Below the pieces are notes generated by a model. The model did no database searches. It had not been told where the DNA came from and saw only the letters and a list, made by a program, of their open reading frames with translations. The position numbers and the translations under genes are program-made. From an uncultured Clostridia bacterium (GTDB lineage: Bacteria > Bacillota > Clostridia > Christensenellales > Aristaeellaceae), in assembly GCA_934621485.1 (NCBI GenBank), contig CAKTUS010000024.1, positions 1-32,537 of the forward strand: a DNA stretch of 32,537 nucleotides. The letters are read 5' to 3'. Of the stretch, positions 8,283 to 16,314 are shown in pieces. Within the stretch, counting starts at the first letter, position 1. Every line of letters starts with the position of its first letter.

Positions 8283-9185
8283 ATGGACAAGACCTTACTC
8301 ATCATGGCGGCTGGTATGGGTTCCCGTTACGGCGGCAACAAGCAAATCGACGGTATGGGCCCCAATAACGAAGTATTGATGCTCTATTCCATCTACGACG
8401 CCATTCACGCTGGCTTCACCAAGGTGGTCTTTGTCATCAAGCACGATTTTGAAGAACGATTCCGCCAGCTGGTGGGCGACGTGGTAAAGGATAAGGTGAA
8501 GGTGGAATATGCCTTCCAGACCATGGATGTGCCCGCAGGCTGTGTGATTCCCGCCGAGCGCACCAAGCCCCTGGGCACCGTGCAGGCGGTGCTGGCGGCC
8601 AAGGACCTGATTCACGAGCCCTTTGCCGTTTTGAACGCCGATGATTATTACGGCGTACCCGCCTTCAAAACCATGGCGGATCATCTGGATAAACTGACTC
8701 CCGAAAAGCAGGCCTGCATGGTGGGCTATTACCTGAAAAACACCGTCAGCGAGCATGGTCATGTGACCCGCGGCGTGTGCCAGATAGACGCTCACGGCCA
8801 TCTGGCCTCCGTTACCGAAACCTACAAAATTCAGCCCTTCCCGGACGGCACCATTCGCGACACCAACGCCGATCCCGCGGGCATTATTCTGGATCCCAAC
8901 AGCCTGGTCAGCATGAATTTCTTCGGCTTCACCCCCTGGCTGTTTGAAAAGGGGGAGGAATATTTCGTTACCTTCCTCAAGGGCCTGGCGCCTACCGAGA
9001 TGAAGGCCGAATATGTGCTGCCCGTGCTGGTGGACCAGCTGATGCACAAGGAAGGGCTGAAGGTGGACGTGCTTTCCACCGACGCGGTATGGTTCGGCGT
9101 TACCTACCATGAGGATAAGCCTTATGTGCAGGCGGAATTGAAAAAGATGCACGACAACGGTACCTATCCCCCGAAGCTGTTCTGA
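8283..9185 (+). CDS. Sugar nucleotidyltransferase family protein
   Basis: This is a 300-residue NTP-transferase fold protein, expected to join a sugar phosphate and an NTP into an NDP-sugar. The nucleotide-binding loop is LIMAAGMGSRYGGNKQ near the N-terminus. The metal and sugar site NADDYYG lies around residue 118, and a second acidic patch with EYVLPVLVDQLM follows toward the C-terminus. The start at 8283 follows AAGGAAGAG; an upstream in-frame ATG at 8232 lacks a ribosome site. It is 69 bp after the sugar transferase and 24 bp before galE. The substrate is unknown; it differs from GalU in length and motifs, and a UDP- or dTDP-sugar product is only an inference. Confidence 0.85.
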   Translation: MDKTLLIMAAGMGSRYGGNKQIDGMGPNNEVLMLYSIYDAIHAGFTKVVFVIKHDFEERFRQLVGDVVKDKVKVEYAFQTMDVPAGCVIPAERTKPLGTVQAVLAAKDLIHEPFAVLNADDYYGVPAFKTMADHLDKLTPEKQACMVGYYLKNTVSEHGHVTRGVCQIDAHGHLASVTETYKIQPFPDGTIRDTNADPAGIILDPNSLVSMNFFGFTPWLFEKGEEYFVTFLKGLAPTEMKAEYVLPVLVDQLMHKEGLKVDVLSTDAVWFGVTYHEDKPYVQAELKKMHDNGTYPPKLF

Positions 9186-9209
9186 CCAGAAAAGGAAGGA
9201 GGAAAGGCC

Positions 9210-10223
9210 ATGAACATTCTGCTGACCGGCGGCGCCGGGTTTATTGGTTCCCATACCTATGTGGAGCTGGTAGCGGCTGGCCACACCCCTGTCATCGCAG
9301 ACAACTTCTACAACGCCTGCCCCGAAGTGGTACGCCGGCTGGAAACCATTACCGGCAAGCCTGTTCCCTGCTACCAGGTGGACGTGTGCGACCGGCAGGC
9401 CCTTTCCGATGTGTTTGACCGGCAGGCCTTTGACGCCGTTGTACACTTTGCCGGTTATAAGGCTGTGGGCGAAAGCGTTGTTAAGCCCCTGGAGTATTAC
9501 CGCAACAACCTGGACTCCACCCTCACCCTGTGCGAATTGATGCGCGCCCATGGCGTAAAGCGTTTTGTGTTCAGTTCTTCCGCCACCGTATATGGCACGT
9601 CCGACCAGATGCCCCTGGTGGAAACCATGCCCACCGGTGGCTGCACAAATCCCTACGGCTGGACCAAATACATGATCGAGCAGATTCTGCGGGACACAGC
9701 CCACGCCATGCCCGACTGGAGCGTGGCGCTGCTGCGCTACTTCAACCCCATCGGTGCGCATGAAAGCGGCCTGATCGGCGAGGATCCTGTGGGCATCCCC
9801 AACAACCTGATGCCCTATATTACCCAGGTAGCCACCGGCAAGCTGAAAGAACTGCGGGTTTTCGGCAACGATTATCCCACCCCCGACGGTACCGGCGTGC
9901 GTGATTATATTCACGTGGTGGATCTGGCTCAGGGCCATGTCAAAGCCTGCGAATACCTGATGAGCCACCAGGGCTGCCAGGTGTTCAATCTGGGTACGGG
10001 CATTGGCTACAGCGTGCTGGACCTGGTGAAAACCTTTGAGCAGGTAAACCGCATCCATATTCCCTATCAAATTGTGGACCGGCGGCCCGGCGACGTGGCC
10101 CGCTGCTATGCGGACGCAAGCCGCGCAGAAAAATGCCTGGGCTGGAAGGCGCAAAAAACTCTGGGCGACATGTGCCGCGATTCCTGGAACTGGCAGAGCC
10201 AAAACCCCAACGGTTACCGTTAA
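9210..10223 (+). CDS. galE: UDP-glucose 4-epimerase
   Basis: GalE interconverts UDP-glucose and UDP-galactose (often also the GlcNAc pair) with bound NAD+. The protein is 337 residues, the usual length. The NAD-binding loop GGAGFIGS is at residues 7-14. The catalytic Ser124 (FSSSATVYG), Tyr149 and Lys153 (YGWTKYMIE) fall at the same numbers as in the E. coli enzyme. The GVRDYIHVVDLAQGH and NLGTGIGYSV motifs are intact. A strong GGAAGGAGG ribosome site precedes the ATG. Its place next to the sugar transferase suggests that it supplies UDP-Gal or UDP-GalNAc for a surface polysaccharide. Confidence 0.97.
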   Translation: MNILLTGGAGFIGSHTYVELVAAGHTPVIADNFYNACPEVVRRLETITGKPVPCYQVDVCDRQALSDVFDRQAFDAVVHFAGYKAVGESVVKPLEYYRNNLDSTLTLCELMRAHGVKRFVFSSSATVYGTSDQMPLVETMPTGGCTNPYGWTKYMIEQILRDTAHAMPDWSVALLRYFNPIGAHESGLIGEDPVGIPNNLMPYITQVATGKLKELRVFGNDYPTPDGTGVRDYIHVVDLAQGHVKACEYLMSHQGCQVFNLGTGIGYSVLDLVKTFEQVNRIHIPYQIVDRRPGDVARCYADASRAEKCLGWKAQKTLGDMCRDSWNWQSQNPNGYR

Positions 10224-10253
10224 CCCGGTCGGTTTGAAGAAAGGAGCCTTTTC

Positions 10254-10967
10254 ATGACGCCACACAACACCGCCAAAAAAGGCGACATTGCCAAGGTGTG
10301 CCTGATGCCAGGCGACCCGCTGCGCGCCAAATGGATTGCGGAAACCTATTTGCAAAACCCGGTTTGCTTTAATGAAACCCGGGGTATGCTGGGTTTCACC
10401 GGCTATTATGAGGGAAAGCGCGTTTCCGTCATGGGCCACGGCATGGGGATTCCTTCCATTGCCATCTACAGCTACGAACTGTTCCATGATTACGATGTGG
10501 ACGCCATCATTCGGGTAGGCTCGGCGGGGGCCCTTCAGCCGGGCATGAACCTGGGCGACCTGGTGGCCGCTCAGGGCGCCTGCACGGACAGCAACTACGC
10601 CAGTCATTTTGACGTTCCCGGAACTTATGCGCCCATTTGCAGCTATGATCTGCTCAAGCTGGCGGACCAGTCGGCTGCACAAAGGGGCTATCCGCTGTAT
10701 GTGGGCAACATTCTGGCCAGCGATGCGTTTTACGTTCCCAACCCTTCCAAGCAGGAGCAATGGCGCAAGCTGGGCGTTTACGCCGTGGAAATGGAGTGTT
10801 CGGCCCTGTACCTGAACGCCGCCTATCTGGGCAAAAAAGCCCTGGGGCTGTTGACCATTTCCGATATCATCGGCGACAGCAGCCGGGAAATGACGCCCCA
10901 ACAGCGCCAAAACTCCATGAACCGCATGGTGCAGGTTGCGCTGGATGTGGCGCAGCAGATGGCATAG
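10254..10967 (+). CDS. deoD: Purine nucleoside phosphorylase, DeoD type
   Basis: This enzyme splits purine (deoxy)ribonucleosides with phosphate to free base and (deoxy)ribose-1-phosphate. The protein has 237 residues, as expected for the hexameric trimer-of-dimers family. Seen in order are the phosphate loop MPGDPLRAKWIA, GHGMGIPSIAIYSYEL, IRVGSAGAL, ASDAFY, the ribose-binding VEMECSALY and the catalytic Asp in TISDIIG. AAAGGAG lies eight bases before the ATG. It follows galE by 30 bp, so it is probably the last gene of this operon, though its role is unrelated to glycans. No intrinsic terminator was recognised after it. Confidence 0.96.
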   Translation: MTPHNTAKKGDIAKVCLMPGDPLRAKWIAETYLQNPVCFNETRGMLGFTGYYEGKRVSVMGHGMGIPSIAIYSYELFHDYDVDAIIRVGSAGALQPGMNLGDLVAAQGACTDSNYASHFDVPGTYAPICSYDLLKLADQSAAQRGYPLYVGNILASDAFYVPNPSKQEQWRKLGVYAVEMECSALYLNAAYLGKKALGLLTISDIIGDSSREMTPQQRQNSMNRMVQVALDVAQQMA

Positions 10968-11320
10968 CTTTCCAAACGTCTTTCCCTTTTCCCGGCTGCC
11001 AAAGGGAGGGCGAGGTAGAGCGGTTGCTTCATCGCCGGTGTGGAAGACTGCCGCGTTCCCCCTCGTTTTGCGCCTCAACTACGGGAGTAAAACGCTTTGG
11101 CAGTTGAGCGCTGCTTCCCTCCGCCGCGCCGAGTGGCAAAAAAAGGCGCGCATCCGTGGAGGCAGCGACCGTTAGCCGCTGGCAACCTCCAACCATAATG
11201 AGAAGTGGACATGACGATGCCAAAGGCGGCAATGGCGGTGGAATCCTCATGGCTTATTGCAGCGCTTTTCCCAGGCGTAGCGATGCTTGCAGCCGCTTTC
11301 TTACTGCCTGGATTTGTCAG
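10968..11320. other. Non-coding stretch after deoD
   Basis: I see no gene with a ribosome site and family motifs here. A hydrophobic plus-strand frame (11205-11399) runs into the repeat region and has only a weak ribosome-site match. A short inverted repeat (CCCTTT and AAAGGG near 10986-11008) has no following T-run, so it is not a clear terminator. Confidence 0.5.
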
Positions 11321-11342
11321 CAGCTCGCCGGATGGCGAGCTG
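11321..11342. repeat. Perfect hairpin CAGCTCGCC-GGAT-GGCGAGCTG
   Basis: This nine-base-pair perfect inverted repeat has a four-base loop. Its left arm plus loop (AGCTCGCCGGATGGC) is the reverse complement, with one change, of the GCCGTCCGGCGAGCT motif that flanks repeat copy C twice and occurs at 29437-29451 beside copy D. It therefore appears to be part of the same dispersed repeat family. Confidence 0.75.
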
Positions 11343-11424
11343 TTCGCATATGGAGAGTTTCTGGCCTTCGCCAGCGTATCGCGGGGCGGTAACGGATGAA
11401 AGGCCCACTTGCCGCGCAAGGTTC

Positions 11425-11688
11425 CATCCTGCCGAAAAACCCAGGGCGGTATCGGAGGGCCGCATCCTCCGATTTTCCTTCCAAACCCGGCGGCATGTAC
11501 GTCGGTTTCGGCTGCCTTGCGCAGCAAGGCTCAGACTGTTGAAAAAAACCTCTGCGAGAGAGCGCGTCCGTGCACACGGCTACGTTTGTTCGCAGGGAAA
11601 ATGCTGCAGCACAAGGCTTAGGGGTTCCACCCATAAAACCCCGGCAGGAGGCAGTGTCTCCTGCACCTCCGCTTTTTTGACGCCCTGA
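11425..11688 (+). repeat. Dispersed hairpin repeat, copy A (modules X then Y)
   Basis: Module X spans about 11425-11531 and module Y 11532-11688. Y begins with CAGACTGTTGAAAAA. The 58 bases at 11549-11606 are identical to 16331-16388 of copy B. Hairpins in order are TCGGAGG/CCTCCGA with a seven-base loop, an imperfect 12-bp stem closing on GCATGTA, CTTGC/GCAAG, CCGTG/CACGG, TTAGGGGT/ACCCATAA and CAGGAG/CTCCTG. In the TTAGGGG stem the C-G pair of copy B is a T-A pair here, a compensatory change. The copy lies between two genes that end toward each other. Confidence 0.85.
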
Positions 11689-11692
11689 GGAG

Positions 11693-11785
11693 TGTCCGTG
11701 CCTGCGAACATGCTTGTTGAGGGAAAAAGCGCCGCATTCGAAGGCTTGCTCCGGCTCCAAAACCCTGGGAGACACCGGAGGAAAG
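11693..11785 (+). repeat. Degenerate second piece of the Y-type repeat
   Basis: The order CCGTGC, GAGGGAAAAAGC, AAGGCTT, GGCTCC, AAAACCCTGG, CCGGAGG follows the order of the matching blocks in module Y, with many changes. It looks like a decayed partial Y copy directly after copy A. The match is by eye and modest. Confidence 0.4.
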
Positions 11786-11933
11786 CCGCCGGCTACAACC
11801 GCCTATGGCGGTTAGCGACCCGCAGATTGGATTCAAAATCAGAGAAAGCTACGACAGCGGCCTTCCGACAATTGCCTGCCCCTCCGCGTTTTTAACAACC
11901 TAACGTCCTGTTCTGCAAGGCTTTGGTCCGTCC

Positions 11934-11960
11934 AAAAAAATCCCCCGCTTGAGCGGGGGC
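11934..11960 (-). terminator. Intrinsic terminator of the predicted small RNA
   Basis: On the minus strand a seven-base-pair stem CCCCCGC/GCGGGGG with the tetraloop TCAA is followed after one A by seven T residues. This is a textbook intrinsic terminator pointing leftward. The nearest minus-strand protein gene ends almost 290 bases upstream of it, with a promoter in between. Confidence 0.85.
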
Positions 11961-12027
11961 AGGAAAGCTTAAAGCGATGAGACGATTCATCAAACCCTGT
12001 TCTGATGAGTCGATAACGATTCTGGAC
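11934..12027 (-). ncRNA. Predicted free-standing small RNA of about 94 nt
   Basis: A sigma-A-like promoter (12033-12062) and a strong intrinsic terminator define a short transcript with no usable reading frame. Its 5' half can fold as CGAcTCATCA pairing with TGATGAaTCG around a ten-base loop (one mismatch). An alternative hairpin GATGA/TCATC shares one arm, so two structures could compete. A single-stranded, pyrimidine-rich stretch CUUUCCUG precedes the terminator hairpin, a possible antisense contact site. No known RNA family was recognised. Start and structure are predictions from sequence. Confidence 0.5.
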
Positions 12028-12032
12028 AACAC

Positions 12033-12062
12033 TGTATACAGAAGTATTCAACTAGCGTGCAA
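12033..12062 (-). promoter_or_regulatory. Promoter of the predicted small RNA
   Basis: TTGCAC (12062-12057) and TATACA (12038-12033) are 18 bases apart on the minus strand. The -10 lies inside a perfect palindrome, CTGTATACAG (12032-12041), which could be a protein-binding site. Confidence 0.5.
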
Positions 12063-12124
12063 AAGGCAGACTTTCAGGGCGCGTGAGCGCTGCCTCTCTT
12101 ATATCCTTACAAAGCTTAGTCAAA

Positions 12125-12143
12125 CCGCCGGCTTTGCCGGTGG
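12125..12143 (-). terminator. Weak terminator-like hairpin after the aro operon
   Basis: The stem CCACCGGC/GCCGGCGG with loop AAA lies about 100 bases after the stop of the methyltransferase gene. Only TTTGAC follows it on the minus strand, so it would be an inefficient terminator. It may instead stabilise the 3' end of the message. Confidence 0.3.
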
Positions 12144-12246
12144 GCATGATTCATGAAATGCCGTTTCACCCCCGGAGCTGAGCCAGAAAGCCCCTTGATC
12201 CTGTTTCTCATGAAAACTCTGCTTTCCTAGTTTTGGCACACGTTTT

Positions 12247-13626
12247 TTACTCCTGACCGGCGCTGCCGGAAGCCTCCCGGCACAGGCTGACCACGTTTTC
12301 CACACCGCCGGCATAGCAAAACATATCCACAGGCTGGCAGCGCTCCAAACGGTAGCCGCCTTCACACAGAAGCCTGACGTCCCGAGCCTGCGTTGGCACG
12401 TGGCAGCTTACATAAACCACCCTGCGGGGCCGCACCTTCAGCACGGCCTGAATCACCGGCGGTTCCACTCCCTTGCGGGGAGGGTCCAGCACCACCACGT
12501 CCGGCTGTAACCCCTGGGCCACCAGAACCGGCAGCCTTTCTTCTACCGCAGCAGTATGAAACTGTACGTTCTCAATGCCGTTGAGCTGGGCGTTATGTCT
12601 GGCGCCTTCCACTGCCTGCGGCACAATTTCAATGCCTACCACCCGGGCGCAATGCCGCGCCATGCACAGCGAAATGGTGCCTGCCCCCGCGTAAGCGTCC
12701 ACCGCCACATCTCCGGGGGTGAGGGCGGCAAAATCAATGGCCGTTTGATACAAACGCTCTGTTTGCGCAGGATTCACCTGAAAAAAGGAAAGAGGCGGAA
12801 TTTCAAAACGCAGGCCCAGCAACGTTTCTTCAATGGCCTCCCGGCCATACAGGCAACGGCTGGTTTTGCCCAGAATAACGTTGTTATGGGCGGCGTTTAC
12901 ACTGATGTGCAGCGAACAAAAGCCGGGGCAGCGCTCCTTCAACCGCCAAATCAAATCGTCTGTTTGGGGCAGCGCGTCCCTGGCGGCGCACAGTACTACC
13001 ATCTGATCCCCGGCCCGGTTTTGCCGCACCACCACATGCCGAAGCAGCCCTTTTCCCGTTTGCTCCTGATAGGGCTGCACGCGGGCGCTCCGCATCCACA
13101 GCCCAACTGCCTCCAGCACCCTGTCCAAGCCGGGCATGGCTACGGCGCAGTCCGTCACAGGCACAATGTCATGGCTGCGGCGACGGTAAAAGCCCAGCAA
13201 AGGCTCCCGCACAGTGCCGCCTACCGGCAATGCGGTTTTATTGCGGCAACGCCACGGCTCCGCCGCGCCCAAAACAGGAGGCACTTCTCCCGGAGCCAGG
13301 TTCAGCCCGCCAATCCGGCGTAAACAATCCTCTACCTGCGCGCGCTTGGCTGCCAGGGTGGCCTCGTAGCGCATGTGCTGTCCGCTGCATCCGCCGCATT
13401 TGTCATATACGGGGCAAAGCGGCTCTGCTCGATCCGGCGACGGCGTTTCCACCCTCATAAGACGGCCAAAAGCATAGCGTGCCTGAGGTTTGACACACAG
13501 CACGTCTACCTCTTCCCCCGGCAGCGCGCCGGGAACGAATACGGCCATGCCTTCATAGGTACAGATGCCCTCCAGTTCGCTGCCCAGCCGGTCGCAGCGC
13601 AGAGAATACCGTTGGTTTTTCTGCAT
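12247..13626 (-). CDS. 23S rRNA uracil-C5 methyltransferase, RlmD/RlmCD (RumA) family
   Basis: The enzyme uses SAM to make 5-methyluridine in RNA. From ATG 13626 (GGAGG six bases upstream) it has 459 residues. An N-terminal TRAM domain leads into an iron-sulfur motif with Cys71, Cys77, Cys80 (CPVYDKCGGC) and Cys160, which match the four cluster cysteines of E. coli RumA in spacing. The SAM site is DAYAGAGTISL and the substrate loop DPPRKG. The catalytic Cys408 is in VYVSCHVPTQARD and the likely general base is Glu443. It starts one base after the aroC stop, so it is translated with the aro genes. Whether it modifies U1939, U747 or both cannot be read from sequence. Confidence 0.93.
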   Translation of the reverse strand: MQKNQRYSLRCDRLGSELEGICTYEGMAVFVPGALPGEEVDVLCVKPQARYAFGRLMRVETPSPDRAEPLCPVYDKCGGCSGQHMRYEATLAAKRAQVEDCLRRIGGLNLAPGEVPPVLGAAEPWRCRNKTALPVGGTVREPLLGFYRRRSHDIVPVTDCAVAMPGLDRVLEAVGLWMRSARVQPYQEQTGKGLLRHVVVRQNRAGDQMVVLCAARDALPQTDDLIWRLKERCPGFCSLHISVNAAHNNVILGKTSRCLYGREAIEETLLGLRFEIPPLSFFQVNPAQTERLYQTAIDFAALTPGDVAVDAYAGAGTISLCMARHCARVVGIEIVPQAVEGARHNAQLNGIENVQFHTAAVEERLPVLVAQGLQPDVVVLDPPRKGVEPPVIQAVLKVRPRRVVYVSCHVPTQARDVRLLCEGGYRLERCQPVDMFCYAGGVENVVSLCREASGSAGQE

Positions 13627-13627
13627 C

Positions 13628-14734
13628 TTATTCCTCCACGGACGCGGCGGCGCGCCGCTCCAGCCACATTTCCAAAAGTGAAAGGGCCACGGCGCTTTCC
13701 ACCACCGGCACAGCCCGTACCGCAACGCAAGGGTCATGCCGACCCTTGACGGTCAATGTTTCATTGGTTCTTTGCTTCAGGGACACCGTTTGTTGCGGCA
13801 GGCTGATGGACGGCGTGGGCCGGAAAGCCGCCCGTACCATCAGCGGCATGCAGTCTGTCATGCCGCCCAGCAAACCGCCCGCATGGTTGCTTACGGCCTC
13901 CACCTCATCGCCGCACAGGCAGTACGGGTCGTTGTACTGGCTGCCCTTAAGGCTCGCCGCGGCAAAGCCTGCGCCAAATTCTACCCCTTTAACCGCCGGA
14001 ATACTGAACAGCCGAGCCGCCAGTACGCTTTCCATTCCGTCAAAATAGGGCGCGCCAACTCCGGCAGGCAAGCCCGTCGCCACGCACTCTACTACGCCTC
14101 CCAGGGAATCGCCCTGGGTGCGGGCATCCAGAATAGCCTGATACATCTGTTCGCCAGAAAGCTTGTCCAAAGTGGGCACCGCCTGACGATGACAAGCCTC
14201 CAGAGCGGCCATGTTCGGATGGACGGGATCGATGATGCCCTTATCCGTTATCAGGCCAACCGCCGCCACCCGAGCCGCAATTTTCACGCCCTGAGCAGCC
14301 AGAAATTGCAGCGCCAGCCCGCCTGCAAAGGCGTAGGGCAGGGTAAGACGGCCGCTGTGATGGCCGCCGCCTCGCAAATCGTCAAAACCATGACTGCGCG
14401 CCATGGCCGGATAATCTGCATGACCGGGCCGGGGCTTGTCCGGCAAAAAGGCATAATCCTTGCTGTGCGGGTCGGCGTTGTCAAACACGGCTGTCACCGG
14501 ATAGCCGGTAGTGTAGCCCTCCGGAGAAATGCCGCTGAGAATATGCGGCTCATCCGTCTCGCGGCGGCCGGTGGCAATGGCGCTGCGGGCTGCCCGGCGC
14601 TGCAAAAAAGCGCCCAGCTTCTCCCAATCGGGCCGAAAGCCCGCCGGTAAGCCATCCACCGTTACGCCAACGGCAGGGCCATGGCTTTCTCCAAAAATCT
14701 GGATGCTGAGAAAACGCCCGATACGGCTGCTCAT
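13628..14734 (-). CDS. aroC: Chorismate synthase
   Basis: AroC turns EPSP into chorismate using reduced FMN, the last shikimate-pathway step. From ATG 14734 it is 368 residues, the normal length. GGAGG lies nine bases upstream, and the ATGA overlaps the aroA stop. Motifs include IQIFGESHGP with the catalytic His18, DKPRPGHADYP, the ARTQGDSLGG block and SNHAGGLLGGMT. The C-terminal KGRHDPCVAVRAVPVVE carries the usual late signature. A longer open frame up to 14920 runs into aroA and is rejected. In Clostridia the flavin is usually reduced by a separate enzyme. Confidence 0.97.
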   Translation of the reverse strand: MSSRIGRFLSIQIFGESHGPAVGVTVDGLPAGFRPDWEKLGAFLQRRAARSAIATGRRETDEPHILSGISPEGYTTGYPVTAVFDNADPHSKDYAFLPDKPRPGHADYPAMARSHGFDDLRGGGHHSGRLTLPYAFAGGLALQFLAAQGVKIAARVAAVGLITDKGIIDPVHPNMAALEACHRQAVPTLDKLSGEQMYQAILDARTQGDSLGGVVECVATGLPAGVGAPYFDGMESVLAARLFSIPAVKGVEFGAGFAAASLKGSQYNDPYCLCGDEVEAVSNHAGGLLGGMTDCMPLMVRAAFRPTPSISLPQQTVSLKQRTNETLTVKGRHDPCVAVRAVPVVESAVALSLLEMWLERRAAASVEE

Positions 14735-16062
14735 TCCGCTTTTCCTCCCAATGCGCGATAGGTATCCCAAAAGGCGGGCCAGGATTTGCTCACGCTTTCC
14801 CAACCGGTCAGCGTAATGGGTTCCCGGCACAAAAGTGCTGCCGCCGCCACGAACATGGCCATGCGGTGATCGCCCCTGGCGTCCGCCTGAAAGCCGCCAT
14901 GCAGCCGGGCCGGGCCGCAAACGGCAAGGCTGTCGCCGTCCTGCGACACCTCGGTTTTCACCCCCAGCTGAGCCAACAGCTCACAGGTGGCCGCCAGCCG
15001 GTCGCACTCCTTAATGCGCAGACGGCTAACTCCCTTAAGCACGGACCGGCCTCGAGCCTGGGTACAGGTAAGCGCCAGAACGGGCGCCAAATCAGGAATA
15101 TTGGCGCAATCGATGACTGCGGGCATCAGTCCGGCATGCGACGGGCTCACCGCGTACAATTCACCCCGGGTCATATACAGGCGCAGGCCCATGCGCCGCA
15201 GAATCTCCAGTACCTGAGCGTCGCCCTGGGAATCATTTTCCCCCAGCGCCATGCCGCGCAGCATAACGCCTCCGCCCATGGCGTTGATGCACAAAAGCAC
15301 CGCCGCCTGGGACCAGTCGCCCGGCATGGGCAACGTTTCCGCACTGGGAACAGCCGATGGACGCAGAGCAAAAACGCCTTCCGGCCCCTCCTGCACCTCC
15401 GTTCCCATGGTACGCAAATAGCCAAGGGTCATGTCCAGGTACGGCCTGCTGACAATGGGGCCCGTTACCGTCAGCACAGACGGGGCGGGCAGGCCGCCTG
15501 CATCGGCAGCATGGGCCAGCGCCAGCAGCATGCCCGAGGCAAACTGGCTGGACTGGGAACCGTCAATTTCATAATGCCCTGCGGGCATCCAGCCGCTTAG
15601 TTCAATGGCCGCATGGCCATCCTCTCCCGCGGGATGGCGGGTCAGCGTAGCGCCAAGCCGCTTCAGCAGCGGCTCAAAGGCGCCTAGCGGCCGCCGGGCC
15701 AAACCGGACTCCATGGTAAAACGCACCTTTTGCCCCCGGGCCAGGTAAACCGGAATGAGCATGCGCAGCGAAGCGGCGCATGCGTTTACACAGCATGAAA
15801 CCTGCGCCGCGCCCAGCCCGGCGGCAGGCCCGGCCGGAGTGATGCGTATGGCGTTTTCTTCAATCTGGACGCTTGCTCCCAGGGCGGCAACGCCATTCAG
15901 CGTAGCCTGAATATCGTCGCACAGCGGCATGGAAAAACCCGTCAGGCGGCAGGGGCCATTGCCTAGGGCCGCCGAAATCAGCGCGCGATGAACTGCGCTT
16001 TTGGCCGGAGGCACCTGCGCGCTGCCACAAAGTCTGGACCGTGAAAGAGTAAGCATTGTCAT
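14731..16062 (-). CDS. aroA: EPSP synthase (3-phosphoshikimate 1-carboxyvinyltransferase)
   Basis: AroA joins PEP and shikimate-3-phosphate. From ATG 16062 (AGGAGG nine bases upstream) the protein is 443 residues. Lys21, Ser22 and Arg26 (PPAKSAVHR) match the substrate residues of the E. coli enzyme. DGSQSSQFASGM and RIKECDRLAATCELL are in place, and DHRMAM lies near the end. The PEP-site loop is unusual: the common N-A-G-T-A-M-R reads N-A-C-A-A-S-L-R, which puts Ala96 opposite E. coli Gly96. It is the first gene of the aroA-aroC-methyltransferase operon, behind its own promoter. The other shikimate genes are not in the window. Confidence 0.95.
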   Translation of the reverse strand: MTMLTLSRSRLCGSAQVPPAKSAVHRALISAALGNGPCRLTGFSMPLCDDIQATLNGVAALGASVQIEENAIRITPAGPAAGLGAAQVSCCVNACAASLRMLIPVYLARGQKVRFTMESGLARRPLGAFEPLLKRLGATLTRHPAGEDGHAAIELSGWMPAGHYEIDGSQSSQFASGMLLALAHAADAGGLPAPSVLTVTGPIVSRPYLDMTLGYLRTMGTEVQEGPEGVFALRPSAVPSAETLPMPGDWSQAAVLLCINAMGGGVMLRGMALGENDSQGDAQVLEILRRMGLRLYMTRGELYAVSPSHAGLMPAVIDCANIPDLAPVLALTCTQARGRSVLKGVSRLRIKECDRLAATCELLAQLGVKTEVSQDGDSLAVCGPARLHGGFQADARGDHRMAMFVAAAALLCREPITLTGWESVSKSWPAFWDTYRALGGKAE

Positions 16063-16113
16063 GGCGCGGTTCCTCCTGATAAAACACAGAATAAGGCAGA
16101 AACAGTCTTTTTG

Positions 16114-16141
16114 ATTATAGCATACGACTGACAAAAAACAA
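16114..16141 (-). promoter_or_regulatory. Extended -10 promoter for the aroA operon
   Basis: On the minus strand TTGTTT (16141-16136) and a perfect TATAAT (16119-16114) are 16 bases apart. A TG one base before the -10 makes an extended element. Transcription would start near 16107, leaving a leader of about 45 nt that looks too short for a riboswitch. Confidence 0.65.
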
Positions 16142-16205
16142 GGGAACAGCCGTCAATAGCATCGTTTCAGTCCGTTAAAAAAATTCGCCTGGCGGCGGGC
16201 GAGCT

Positions 16206-16314
16206 CAGGCTGTCGAAAAACCCCCGGGAAGCATCGGAGGGCCGCCGCCCTTCGATTTTCATTCCGAAACCGACGGCGTGTACGTCGCTTTCGGCTGCCT
16301 TGCGCAGCAAGACT
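16206..16314 (+). repeat. Dispersed hairpin repeat, copy B, module X
   Basis: Module X begins with CAGGCTGTCGAAAAA. It holds ATCGGAGGG/CCCTTCGAT with loop CCGCCG, a 12-position stem CCGAAACCGACG/CGTCGCTTTCGG with one mismatch, and CTTGC/GCAAG. It aligns along its length with 11425-11531. In reverse orientation it aligns with about 29615-29720, where the second stem is CCGAACCCGGC/GCCGGGTTCGG. There an A-T pair has become C-G, a compensatory change. Confidence 0.85.

Noticed and set aside
8295..11078. Very long minus-strand open frame of 927 codons opposite the nucleotidyltransferase, galE and deoD
   Set aside because: It is antisense to three genes with clear motifs. Its translation is His/Gly/Val-rich, typical of the reverse frame of GC-rich coding DNA, and has no ribosome site.
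11205..11399. Hydrophobic 64-codon plus-strand frame that looks like a one-helix small protein
   Set aside because: The ribosome-site match is weak and its second half runs through the repeat-family hairpin at 11321-11342, so the hydrophobic stretch is probably chance.
12001..12045. CTGATGAG at 12002-12009, the core sequence of hammerhead ribozymes
   Set aside because: No matching GAAA core strand and no arms that would form the three hammerhead stems were found.
12116..12211. Minus-strand 31-codon frame (starts MRNRIKGLSGS) after the methyltransferase gene
   Set aside because: It has a loose ribosome-site match (AGGAAAG too far away) and a hairpin inside its 3' end. No evidence beyond an open frame; worth a conservation check only.
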